Assembly (NCBI GenBank): GCA_023457715.1
Contig: JAEWKR010000107.1
Span: forward strand, 62,001 to 126,000
Reading direction: 5' to 3'
Origin: Verrucomicrobiota bacterium
Lineage (GTDB): Bacteria > Verrucomicrobiota > Verrucomicrobiia > Opitutales > Opitutaceae
DNA length: 64,000 nucleotides
The notes under the pieces were generated by a model, which made no database searches, was not told the origin of the DNA, and saw nothing but the letters and a program-made list of their open reading frames with translations. Positions within the stretch are counted from its first letter, which is position 1; the number at the start of each line of letters is the position of its first letter. Positions 53,258 through 62,925 of the stretch are shown in pieces. A program made the translations under genes and the position numbers.

Positions 53258-54484
53258 ATGCGAGCCGTTACCCTTGTCATCGGTCTCTCGGTTGCCTTGA
53301 ACCTCGCGCTGGTGGCCGCGCTGGCACGAAGCCGAAGCCAGTGGACCGACGCCCACCTGGAAACTCCCGCCGCCGCCCCGCCCAGCGTCGGGCCGACGGC
53401 CTCCGCCGCGGTTGCCAAGCCCGGACTTTGGGAGCAGCTGTCTCACGGCGGGGCCCCGGAAACGCTGATAAAACGCCTCCGCCGCGCCGGATTTCCGCCG
53501 GGGGTGCTCCGCCAGGTTGCCATCGCGGTGGTGGCGGAAAAATTCGACGCCCAACGGGCGAAGCTCGAGGAAGCGGCCTTGAATACGCCGTATTGGAAAA
53601 AGTGGCACGACGCGTGGCTCGACCCCCAGACCGGCCCCGCGTTGCGCCGACTGGCTCGCGAGCAGGAAGCCCTGTTGAAACAGATGCTCGGGGACGACGC
53701 CGAGGTGGAGACGGAGGAGCAGCGGGCGTGGGCCGAACATCAATTCGGAGCGCTGAGCGGCGAAAAGCTGCAGCGCGTGAAGGCGCTCCAACGTGAGTTC
53801 AATGAAAAGACCATGGAAATGATGTCCGCCTCCCGAGCCGGTCAGGCGTGGGTGGCGGCCGACGGGGACAAGCTCGCCGCCCAGGAACGTGAGCTGCACG
53901 CGAAGCTGGCGGAATTTCTCACCCAGGAGGAGGTGGCGGAATTCACGCGGCGCAATGGCCGGGCTGCCGCGGGTCTCAAGTTCCTGGTCGGTCCCTCCGC
54001 CATCTCGGAAGATGAATTTCGCACGCTGCTGCCCCTCTACGAGAGCTTCAGCCGGCAGGTTCCGAACGCGCAGCCGTATGGGCAGGCGTCCCACCTCACA
54101 CCCGAGCAGGCTGCGGCGCGCGGCCTGGCCGCGGATGCGTTGTCGGCCCAGCTGTCCTCGAGCTTTGGCGCGGCGCGGGCAGAGGAACTCAAACTTGCCC
54201 TCAACCCCCAATACTCGCATGTCGCCCGCTTCGCCAAGCGCGTCGATCTGCCGGCAGCCACCACCCTCGATCTGCATACGATCGGGGTCGCGGCGGTCGA
54301 GCAGATCGATCAGCTGAATGCCGACAGATCGTTGACCACGGAGCAAAGGAACGAGCGGCTGCAGGCGGTGGGAAAACAGGGAGCCGAGAAGATCGCAGCG
54401 GCGTTGGGAAATCCCGCCACCATCCAGGCCTATCACGCGTATACGAACAGCTGGCTGTTGAACCTGGGTAAGCCGAAGCGATGA
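53258..54484 (+). CDS. Membrane-anchored helical protein, paralogue 2
   Basis: 408 aa. Anchor TLVIGLSVALNLALVAAL, then a linker and a helical domain with RRAGFPPGVLRQVAIAVVAEKF and TPYWKKWHDAW. It begins 5 bp after the upstream paralogue and is probably cotranscribed with it. The two have diverged strongly outside the shared core, so the duplication is old. The function is unknown. Confidence 0.7.
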   Translation: MRAVTLVIGLSVALNLALVAALARSRSQWTDAHLETPAAAPPSVGPTASAAVAKPGLWEQLSHGGAPETLIKRLRRAGFPPGVLRQVAIAVVAEKFDAQRAKLEEAALNTPYWKKWHDAWLDPQTGPALRRLAREQEALLKQMLGDDAEVETEEQRAWAEHQFGALSGEKLQRVKALQREFNEKTMEMMSASRAGQAWVAADGDKLAAQERELHAKLAEFLTQEEVAEFTRRNGRAAAGLKFLVGPSAISEDEFRTLLPLYESFSRQVPNAQPYGQASHLTPEQAAARGLAADALSAQLSSSFGAARAEELKLALNPQYSHVARFAKRVDLPAATTLDLHTIGVAAVEQIDQLNADRSLTTEQRNERLQAVGKQGAEKIAAALGNPATIQAYHAYTNSWLLNLGKPKR

Positions 54485-54577
54485 GCCGCGCGAACTCGGT
54501 CGACCGATGGGGAGGCATATTGGTCGACCCGAGGGGCGTGGACTTGCCTGCGGCCGGCACGCGGCTATCGTCGCGTC

Positions 54578-55509
<932 letters not shown>

Positions 55510-55523
55510 CCTCTCCTTAACAC

Positions 55524-55731
55524 GGCTGGCGTGCCAGCCGTAGCTCCCCACACAAGCACTCTGGGGCGCGGCATGGGAAACAACGCCAGCCGGCTCCCTA
55601 ATCGTAATCCAACCCAAGCGAAGTATGTTGGGCTGGCGTGCCAGCCGTAGCTCCCCACGCAAGCACTCTGGGGCTCGGCATGGGAAAACAACGCCAGCCG
55701 GCTCCCTAATCGTAATCCAACCGAAGCGAAG
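55524..55731 (+). repeat. ~100-bp tandem duplication before the tRNA gene
   Basis: Copies 55524-55623 and 55631-55731 begin with the palindrome GGCTGGCGTGCCAGCC and end in AATCCAACC(C/G)AAGCGAAG. They differ at only a few bases (for example CACACAAGC/CACGCAAGC, a single extra A). The second copy ends 2 bp before the 3' end of the tRNA. Confidence 0.9.
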
Positions 55732-55733
55732 GC

Positions 55734-55808
<75 letters not shown>

Positions 55809-55841
55809 GTGCCTTGGAGTGCAACGCCGCTGGCTTTTCGG

Positions 55842-55902
55842 CCCTTCGGCGATGCGGAAAGCGGACGTTACGGTTCACCCCGGTTGCGTCAAGGGTTTCG
55901 TG
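55842..55902. repeat. Dispersed ~55-bp element, copy at the tRNA
   Basis: CCCTTCGGCGATGCGG, then GTTACGGTTCACCCCGGTTG and CG(T/C)CAAGGGTTTCGTG. The same sequence, with an 11-bp deletion, occurs at 61322-61373. The first 16 bases also occur at the end of the M16 fragment (around 19597). Function unknown. Confidence 0.7.
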
Positions 55903-56008
55903 GGCGACACCACCTCGGGCGAGGCGAAAAACGGCCGCCCCTTGGGGGACAAGTCCGCATCGGCTGCGGTACGACCGCACCGCCCTGGAATGTCCCGCGG
56001 CGGGGCGG

Positions 56009-57919
56009 CTAGCGGCGCCAGCGCCGCGGATGCGACGCGAGGACGGCGGCGACGACGTGGAGGAGTTCGCGCATGTCGTAGGGCTTGGGTAGGAGGCGGC
56101 TGATCAGCCCGGCGGAGGGGGCGCGCGGCGATTCGAGGCCGCTCGAGGCGACGATGGGAATGCGATCCCCGATGGCGCGAATCTCCCAGGCCAGCCGCCA
56201 GCCGTCCATCACGGGCATCATCACATCCGTCAGGACGAGATCGATTTCGTGCCGGTGCTTGAGAAAAAGCGCGAGCGCGGCGGCGCCGTCCGGCGCGGTA
56301 AGGACGCGATAGCCGTCGGCGCGAAGACACATCTGGACCGCGGTGCGCACCGTTTTTTCGTCGTCCACCACCAGCACCAGCTCACCGGTGCCCGAGACGG
56401 TCGGCATCGGGAGCGGTTGGGGCTCCGTCGCGAGGTTCTGCTGGGCCGGCCAGTAGACGCGGAACGTGGTGCCCTGTCCAATCTCGGTGTCGGCCTTCAG
56501 AAAGCCGCCGTGGCTGCGCACAATTCCGAGCACGGTGGACAAGCCGAGGCCGGTGCCAAGGCCTTCCGCCTTGGTGGTGTAAAACGGATCAAAGATGTGC
56601 GGCAGCACATCGGGCGGAATGCCCGTGCCCGTATCCGCGACCGAAAACGCGACGAATCGGCCGGGCGCCTGGTTCGGTTCGAGACGAGGATCGTGGGCGT
56701 CGAGTTCCTCGTTGGAGGCGGCCAGGAACAGGGTGCCGCCTTCAGGCATCGCATCGCGGGCATTGACGCACAGGTTGAGGACGACCTGATGCAGCTGCGT
56801 CGCGTCGGCGTCGATCGGCCAGAGATCATTCGGGGCCGCCAACCGGATCTCCACGTTGCGCGGGAAAGTCTCGGCGATCAGCTTGCGCACCTCGCGCAGG
56901 ATGTGGCGCGGTTGCACGGGCCCACGCGCGCTCTCGATACCCCGGCTGAATGCGAGCAGCTGCTTCACGATGTCGCCGCCGCGGACCGCGCTGGTTTCAA
57001 TCATGGCCGCGAGTTCCACGTCGGACGCATTGTGCAACTGACCCTTGAGCATCCCCGCGGCGACCGAGATCGGTGTGAGGATATTGTTCAGATCGTGCGC
57101 GACGCCCGCGGCGAGGGTTCCGACGGCCTCGAGCCGCTGACTGCGGACAACCTGGTGCTCCAGCAGCTTCTGGCCGGTGACGTCCTCCGCCACCCCCACG
57201 ACGCGGTAGGCGTTGCCGGCGGGATCGCGCAGAGGGAACGCGCGGTCGCGCACCCAGCGGGTGGCGCCATCGGTCTGCACGACCCGATAGGTTTCGTCGT
57301 AGCCTGCACCGAGACGGAATTTCCCCGTTGCCTCTTCAAGACGCGGGCGGTCGTCCGGGTGAAGGCCTTCCAGCCAATCCAGCGGGTTTTCGTAAAGCGC
57401 TTCGCAGGAACGTCCCCATACCGTCTCGTAGGCAGGACTCACATACAGCGTCCGCGGGATCGTTGGATCAATGATCCAGAACACCTCGCGGATGTTTTCC
57501 GCGAGCTGACGGAAGCGGCATTCGCTTTCACGAAGCGCCGCTTCGGTGCGTTTGCGCTCCGAGATGTCATGAAGGACGACAATCGCTTCGTCGACCGAGT
57601 CATCCAGGACCTCACCGCTGACCAGGCAGACGACAGGCTCGCCCGACGCGTTCCGAAGCTCGAGTTCGCGCGATCGCAGGAACCCGGTCGAGCCCAGCTC
57701 CGTCACGATGGAGCGGATCTCCTCGGGCGTGCAGCACGTCGCGAGGGTCAGCCCGCCTTCGGAGCGGGGCGGCTTGCCCAGCAGCCTCCGGAGCGCGTCG
57801 TTGGCGAGGGCGGATTCCGGGTGGTGGAGGTTCAGCAGCAGCTTGGGAGTGCAGGACGCCGTGAAGCTGCGGGGCCGGGTGGGTTCCGGATCGCGGGGAA
57901 AGGGAGCAGCGGAGGACAT
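56009..57919 (-). CDS. PAS-PAS hybrid histidine kinase with C-terminal receiver
   Basis: 636 aa, cytoplasmic. Two PAS-type sensor domains: a weak one at about 20-125, then a clear one at about 135-250 (REVFWIIDPTIPRTLYVSPAYETVWG, NPLDWLEGLHPDDRPR). HisKA has the phospho-histidine in GVAHDLNN; HATPase has N-box NLCVNARDAMP, DTGTGIPPDVL and GTGLGLSTV. The receiver has VVDDEK and Asp in VLTDVMMP. It lies next to a degenerate receiver gene on the same strand, 9 bp downstream of it. Confidence 0.92.
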   Translation of the reverse strand: MSSAAPFPRDPEPTRPRSFTASCTPKLLLNLHHPESALANDALRRLLGKPPRSEGGLTLATCCTPEEIRSIVTELGSTGFLRSRELELRNASGEPVVCLVSGEVLDDSVDEAIVVLHDISERKRTEAALRESECRFRQLAENIREVFWIIDPTIPRTLYVSPAYETVWGRSCEALYENPLDWLEGLHPDDRPRLEEATGKFRLGAGYDETYRVVQTDGATRWVRDRAFPLRDPAGNAYRVVGVAEDVTGQKLLEHQVVRSQRLEAVGTLAAGVAHDLNNILTPISVAAGMLKGQLHNASDVELAAMIETSAVRGGDIVKQLLAFSRGIESARGPVQPRHILREVRKLIAETFPRNVEIRLAAPNDLWPIDADATQLHQVVLNLCVNARDAMPEGGTLFLAASNEELDAHDPRLEPNQAPGRFVAFSVADTGTGIPPDVLPHIFDPFYTTKAEGLGTGLGLSTVLGIVRSHGGFLKADTEIGQGTTFRVYWPAQQNLATEPQPLPMPTVSGTGELVLVVDDEKTVRTAVQMCLRADGYRVLTAPDGAAALALFLKHRHEIDLVLTDVMMPVMDGWRLAWEIRAIGDRIPIVASSGLESPRAPSAGLISRLLPKPYDMRELLHVVAAVLASHPRRWRR

Positions 57920-57927
57920 GGGACACC

Positions 57928-58371
57928 TCAGGCTTCCTGCCGCACGAGTTCGTCGGTCGCGGCGGGCAGACGGCTAAGCACGCGCCGCTTCAGGTTCAGG
58001 GCGTAGCGCAGCAGCTCGAAATCGCTCGTCTTGTCGAGTACGGCGTCCACTCCGGCCTCGCCGCAGTAACGTCGCATCACGGGGTTCGCATCGTGCGTGA
58101 GCACAATGACCGTGGTTGACGGGGACGCAGCCTTCAGGCGACGCACCGCGGTGCGGACGGTGAGGGGAATCCCATGGAAATCGAGGATCACAACGTGGTG
58201 GGGGGACGCTGCAACGGCCGCAAGTGCGGCGCCCGCCAGGTCGTCGGCGGTGCTCAGGCGCAGCCCCGGGATGTCGGCGAGCCATTCCAGCAGGCCGCAC
58301 TTGCCGGGGCCGGGCTGCCCGACGACGAGCACGGTCAGAATCGGATCGCTCGGGAGGGTTGAGATTTGCAT
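57928..58371 (-). CDS. Degenerate stand-alone receiver domain
   Basis: 147 aa. The receiver fold is recognisable by the phospho-acceptor Asp in VVILDFHGIP, Thr in VIVLTHD and Lys in VLDKTSDF. The acidic pair that binds Mg2+ is missing: where DD is expected the protein has VVGQPGPGKCG. It may not be phosphorylated by the usual chemistry. The upstream ATG at 58389 would add six residues. It probably forms a unit with the following hybrid kinase. Confidence 0.8.
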   Translation of the reverse strand: MQISTLPSDPILTVLVVGQPGPGKCGLLEWLADIPGLRLSTADDLAGAALAAVAASPHHVVILDFHGIPLTVRTAVRRLKAASPSTTVIVLTHDANPVMRRYCGEAGVDAVLDKTSDFELLRYALNLKRRVLSRLPAATDELVRQEA

Positions 58372-58517
58372 GGGTCCATCGTACGCCATGAACCCGGTCA
58401 GTAAAATTGGCCGACCGCTGATCTTGTTGTACGCGCTGGCCTACGTGTCCGTCAGCCGGCGGCTGACAAGCCTGTAGGCGTCGGCCTACGTTGCTCTGGG
58501 TAGTCTTACTCAGCTCC

Positions 58518-59156
58518 CTACACCGCGAGCTGGTGCTCCCGTACGTAGTTTGCGAGTTCGACGTCGTTTTTCACGGCGAGCTTCTCGAAAACCCGGCTGC
58601 GGAAGGTACTGATCGTCTTTGGGCTCAGGCAAAGCTCCGCGGCGATTTCCTTGATCGATTTTCCGTCGGCACACATCACGCAAACCTGAAGCTCGCGTTC
58701 GGACAAAAGGTCGTGGCGCGGGCCGGCGGCGTTGCGGCGAAGATCGGAAACGAGGCGCTGAGCGAGTGCGGGGCTGATGAACTGCTCACCGCGGAGGAGC
58801 GTCTCGACGGCGTCGACGAGGCGTTCCGGCGCGGTCTGCTTGTTCAGGTACCCCGACGCCCCGCACCGCATGGCGCGCACGCCCAGTTGGTCCTCGGGCG
58901 TGGAACTCAGCACGAGGACGGCGGTGCCCGGGTGATGGCGGGATACCTCTTCGAGAACCTCAAAGCCGTTTCGTCCGGGCATGTTGATGTCCAGGATCAA
59001 CAAATCCCACGCCGAACTCCGCAGCATCGCGAGTGCCTCGGTGGCGTCGTTCGCCTCGCCGAACCGCGCGTGCGACAACTCCTCCGCAATGATCTGCTGC
59101 AGGCCCTTGCGCAGGATGGTGTGATCGTCGGCGAGCAGGATGCGCACAACCTTCAT
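58518..59156 (-). CDS. NarL/LuxR-family response regulator
   Basis: 212 aa. Receiver: LLADDHTILRKGLQQI, Asp in LILDINMPGRNG, Lys in LNKQT. LuxR-type HTH at the C-terminus: LLSERELQVCVMCADGKSIKEIAAELCLSPKTISTF. The HTH start is preceded by a normal linker. Its ATG overlaps the stop of the upstream GAF kinase by 4 bp (ATGA), marking the pair as a two-component system. Confidence 0.93.
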   Translation of the reverse strand: MKVVRILLADDHTILRKGLQQIIAEELSHARFGEANDATEALAMLRSSAWDLLILDINMPGRNGFEVLEEVSRHHPGTAVLVLSSTPEDQLGVRAMRCGASGYLNKQTAPERLVDAVETLLRGEQFISPALAQRLVSDLRRNAAGPRHDLLSERELQVCVMCADGKSIKEIAAELCLSPKTISTFRSRVFEKLAVKNDVELANYVREHQLAV

Positions 59157-61009
59157 GCGGGGGAGGGGATGAACACTTCGACGAGCGTCCCGCGTGTCGG
59201 GAGCGCGCGGATACAGAACCCGCCGCCAAAGGCCTGGGCCCGTTCGCGCATGCCGACGAGGCCGATGGAACGCGGATCCTCGATCTCCTCGCGGCGCACG
59301 CCGCGGCCGTCGTCCTGGATGGTCAGGCGAAAGGCATATTCCGTGCACACCAGTTCGACGTGGACCTCGGTCGCGGCGGCATGGCGGGCGACGTTGGTGA
59401 GGCCTTCCTGGAGGATGCGGAACAGCGCGGTGGCTGGTTCTCGGGCGATCTTCAGCTCCTCGCGCGGCACCGAGGCGTGGCCACGCGTGCCGGTGCGGCG
59501 GCCAAAATCCTCGACCTGCCATTCGATCGCCGCGGCGAGACCCAGGCTGTCGAGAATCACCGGCCGCAGCTCAGTCGCGATGCGCTGCACCGTCGTGATC
59601 GCGGTGTCGGTCTGGCGGGTGGCGTCCGCGATCCGTTCGGCGAGCCCGGCGGCGTCCGCGGCGGTCAGTTTCGCCGCGCGCTTCGCCATCCACACGAGAT
59701 CTATCTTCAGCCGGGTGAGTTCCTGCGCGAGCACGTCGTGGATCTCACGGGCGATCGCTGTGCGCTCCTGTTCGCGAATATTTTCCAGGCGCATGGCGAG
59801 CGAGCGCAGGCGCGATTCGGATTCGCGCAGGGAGCGTTCCGCGTTGCGGCGCTGCTCCTCCTCGTCGAGGTGCTCCAGGGCGAAGGCGATGTCGGCGGCG
59901 GCCTCCTCCAGCAGGGCGACTTCGCGTTCCAGAAACGCACCGGGCCGGGCCGCATAGACCGCCAGCACGCCACGCGGGCTGCCGAGACGGCGGATGGGGA
60001 AGACGGCGCTGGCGGCAAATCCGCGGCGACGCGCGCCTTCCCGCCAGACGGCGGCGGCGGGATCCGTGGCGAAGTCGTTGCACACGTAGGTCCGATTTTC
60101 GCGGAACGCGATCCCGGTGGGACCGCGGCCGTGGGCGTCATCGGCTCTCACGGAAAGTCGGAGATGTTCAACGTACCCTTCGCCGCCGAAATGTGCGATG
60201 GGCTCGATGGCCCCTTCGTTGAGCCAGCCGATCCACGCCATCGCGAATCCGCCCTGTTCGACAATGATCCGGGTCACGTTCGTGAACAACTCCGTGGAAC
60301 TCTGGGTCCGCACCAGCAGTTGGTTCACATGGCTGAGCGCCGCGTACAGGCGGTTGAGACGCTCGATCTCGTCTTCATGGCGTTTGCGGGCCGCGTGTTC
60401 GCGCTCACGGCTGATGGCGATGCCGGCGAGGTGGGTGGCGCTCTCGACGAGGCGCCGGTGGTCTTCGGGAGGGGGCCCGACGTTGCGGTAATAAATGGCG
60501 AAGGTGCCGAGCAGGTCCTGCTTGTCGTCGAAGATGGGTGTCGACCAGCACGCCCGCAGGCCCAGGGGTAGAACGTGCGCGCGCCACTCGGCCCAGAGTG
60601 GGTCCACCGCGATGTCCTCGACAATAACGGGCGCCCGGCGGTAGGCAGCGGTACCGCAGGAACCAGCTGCCGGTCCGATGGCGGCGCCGTCCACCACCAG
60701 CGTGAACCCCGCCGGAAGACTCGGGGCCGCGCCGTGGCGCACGTGTCGGCCATCGGCGTCCATCAGGAGCACCGAACACACCAGATCGTCGGACTGCGAC
60801 TCGATCACCCTGGCCAGCATCGACAGCGAGCGGTCGAGTGGTTCGCCGCGAGAGATGGCCTCGAGCACCTGGATCTGGCCGGCCAGCAGCCGCTCGGCTT
60901 TGCGCCGTTCGAGCTGTTTGTCGCGCCGGGGCGACAAGACGGGGGACAGCGGCGCCGGGATGCCGGCGGCTGCCGCCGGTGCGTCCGCTGACTGGAGGCG
61001 GGAAGGCAC
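59153..61009 (-). CDS. GAF-GAF HisKA_3 (NarX-like) histidine kinase
   Basis: Two GAF-like domains (about residues 30-180 and 215-380), a HisKA_3 dimerisation helix with phospho-His in REIHDVLAQEL, and a HATPase with GLTNVARHAAATEV, DDGRGV and GLVGMRERAQAFGG. No transmembrane helices are present. The start is uncertain: a GTG at 61009 gives 618 aa, while an ATG at 61105 would include residues made from the GGGTCTGTCCC element (GTDP). The pair with the NarL-type regulator is clear from the 4-bp overlap. Confidence 0.88.
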   Translation of the reverse strand: MPSRLQSADAPAAAAGIPAPLSPVLSPRRDKQLERRKAERLLAGQIQVLEAISRGEPLDRSLSMLARVIESQSDDLVCSVLLMDADGRHVRHGAAPSLPAGFTLVVDGAAIGPAAGSCGTAAYRRAPVIVEDIAVDPLWAEWRAHVLPLGLRACWSTPIFDDKQDLLGTFAIYYRNVGPPPEDHRRLVESATHLAGIAISREREHAARKRHEDEIERLNRLYAALSHVNQLLVRTQSSTELFTNVTRIIVEQGGFAMAWIGWLNEGAIEPIAHFGGEGYVEHLRLSVRADDAHGRGPTGIAFRENRTYVCNDFATDPAAAVWREGARRRGFAASAVFPIRRLGSPRGVLAVYAARPGAFLEREVALLEEAAADIAFALEHLDEEEQRRNAERSLRESESRLRSLAMRLENIREQERTAIAREIHDVLAQELTRLKIDLVWMAKRAAKLTAADAAGLAERIADATRQTDTAITTVQRIATELRPVILDSLGLAAAIEWQVEDFGRRTGTRGHASVPREELKIAREPATALFRILQEGLTNVARHAAATEVHVELVCTEYAFRLTIQDDGRGVRREEIEDPRSIGLVGMRERAQAFGGGFCIRALPTRGTLVEVFIPSPA

Positions 61010-61520
61010 GAGGGGATAAAGGTTCCGGAACGAAGCGTGGCCGCGCCTCCCGGGGCGGCAACGCAAATCTTCTGCGTTCCAAAAGGTCGAAGGGTCTGTC
61101 CCCATGGGTGGAGAGGGTCTGTCCCTCAACCGCCCCCACGGACGAAGGAAGAGCGTTCAGTCCGGGACCTGTCCCCTTAACGTTAACAAAGGTCGGGGGG
61201 GCCTGTCCCCTTAAGAGTCCCTGTCCCCTTAAAGTTCGGCGGACCTGTCCTCGTAATGACCTGTCCCCTTAAGGACCCTTTTGGGGGTCTGTCCCTCAAG
61301 ATACCCTGTCCCTCAAGGTATCCCTTCGGCGATGCGGCTTACGGTTCACCCCGGTTGCGCCAAGGGTTTCGTGCGGGCGGGATGCCACCTGGGCGGGTGG
61401 GCCGCCTGAGGTGGGGTTGAGTGGACCGCGGGCGGCCCGCCCGCAACTCACCGCCCGAGTGCAGGACCAACCGGCAAATTCGGCGTCGCGTGAACGGGAT
61501 CGCGGGTGCAGGACAGGGGG
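61010..61520. repeat. Third GGGTCTGTCCC / CCTGTCCCCTTAA array region (511 bp)
   Basis: From 61084 to 61320 there are about ten elements, first GGGTCTGTCCC(C/T), later the related CCTGTCCCCTTAA and CCTGTCCCTCAAG. At 61322-61373 there is a copy of the dispersed element of 55842-55902. The remainder up to the DUF2264 start is unremarkable. The array lies at the 5' side of the GAF kinase gene. Confidence 0.8.
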
Positions 61521-62789
61521 ATGCGCTCGCGACGTGATTTTCTGAGATTGGCGGCCTCAGCGGGGGCCCTGGCGACGGTGCCGGGAGCACTGGGCTCCCG
61601 TGCCCCGGAGCCGAAGCGGCCGGCGGTACCATCGAGCGAGGACCGTCCCAGCTGGATTGCCTGGGCGGAACGCCTGGCCAACCCGGTGCTCGACGCGCTG
61701 GCGCAGCGGCGGCTCAAGGCGACGATGCCGGTCCAGGCTCCCCATCCGCGCGACCGGGCACAGTACACGCATCTCGAGGCCGTCGGGCGATTGCTGGCCG
61801 GACTCGCGCCGTGGCTGGAATTGGGCGCGGCCGAGGGGGCTGCGGTGGCTGAGGCGGAGAACCGTACCCTTCGCAAACTGGCGGCCCTGGCGCGCGAGGG
61901 GATTGATGCCATTACGGACCCGCGTTCGCCGGACTACTGCAACTTTGAGGAAGGGGGCCAGCCTTTGGTCGATGCCGCGTTCCTCGCGGAGGCGTTCGTC
62001 CGCGCTCCGCGCGCGCTTTGGGAACGCTTGCCCGCCGGAGTTCGGACGAACGTCACCGCCGCGATGTTGAAGACGCGACGAGTGACGCCGCCCGAAACCA
62101 ACTGGGTGCTCTTCGCCTCACTGGTGGAGGTTGGTCTGGGTCGGGCCGGAATAGCCATGAACGTGGCGCGGCTGCTGCATGGCGTTCGGCAGCATGAACG
62201 CTGGTACCTCGGCGACGGGATGTACGGCGACGGGCCGGAGTTTCATTGGGATTACTACAACGCCTTCGTGATTCAGCCCATGCTGCTGGAGGTGGTCGAG
62301 GCGCTTGAAGGCACGGAGCACGCCACCCCGGGTCTCCTGCCGAAAATCAAGGCACGGCTCACTCGCTATGCCGAGGTTCAGGAACGCCTCGTCGCGCCGG
62401 ATGGCACGTTCCCGCCCCTGGGTCGTTCACTGGCCTATCGCTGCGGTGCTTTCCAAGGGTTGGCGCTCGCGGCGTGGCGGCACTTGCTGCCGGACGCGGT
62501 TCAACCGGCGCAGGCGCGCGCGGCACTCAGCGCGGTGATTCATCGCACCTTGGCGGCGCCCGATACGTTTGATCGCGCCGGCTGGCTTCGGATCGGGCTG
62601 GCGGGCGATCAACCCTCGCTGGGCGAGCACTACATCTCCACCGGCAGCCTCTACCTCTGCTCCGTCGCCTTCCTGCCGCTGGGGTTGCCGTCCACGGACG
62701 CCTTCTGGTCCGAGCCTGCGATGCCTTATACGAGTCAGCGGATCTGGGACGGCGAAAATCTGCCCGCCGACCGCGCGCTTAAAGAGTGA
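61521..62789 (+). CDS. Tat-exported DUF2264 protein
   Basis: 422 aa. The twin-arginine signal is SRRDFLRLAASAGALA. DUF2264 features are visible: FEEGGQPLVDAAFLAEAF, NWVLFASLVEVGL, the strongly conserved GDGPEFHWDYYNAFVIQPML and an RCGAFQGLAL repeat near the C-terminus. The family is a helical-barrel group linked to polysaccharide utilisation loci, with no established reaction. The ATG at 61521 follows AGGGGG, a plausible ribosome-binding site; a GTG at 61506 is possible. Confidence 0.85.
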   Translation: MRSRRDFLRLAASAGALATVPGALGSRAPEPKRPAVPSSEDRPSWIAWAERLANPVLDALAQRRLKATMPVQAPHPRDRAQYTHLEAVGRLLAGLAPWLELGAAEGAAVAEAENRTLRKLAALAREGIDAITDPRSPDYCNFEEGGQPLVDAAFLAEAFVRAPRALWERLPAGVRTNVTAAMLKTRRVTPPETNWVLFASLVEVGLGRAGIAMNVARLLHGVRQHERWYLGDGMYGDGPEFHWDYYNAFVIQPMLLEVVEALEGTEHATPGLLPKIKARLTRYAEVQERLVAPDGTFPPLGRSLAYRCGAFQGLALAAWRHLLPDAVQPAQARAALSAVIHRTLAAPDTFDRAGWLRIGLAGDQPSLGEHYISTGSLYLCSVAFLPLGLPSTDAFWSEPAMPYTSQRIWDGENLPADRALKE

Positions 62790-62925
62790 AGTCGGCGACA
62801 ATTATCGGTCAAACCCGTTGCACCACAGAGGTCGCGACCTGGGCGAATTTCCTGTGAACAACCTTTAGGGTTTTTCCGTTGCGGGGTAGGGGGCCCGCCC
62901 TTCAATGGCGCCTCTTTATTCCCGC

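Noticed and set aside
56249..58006. A 585-aa open frame antisense to the hybrid kinase
   Set aside because: Shadow frame; histidine kinase motifs are clear on the minus strand.
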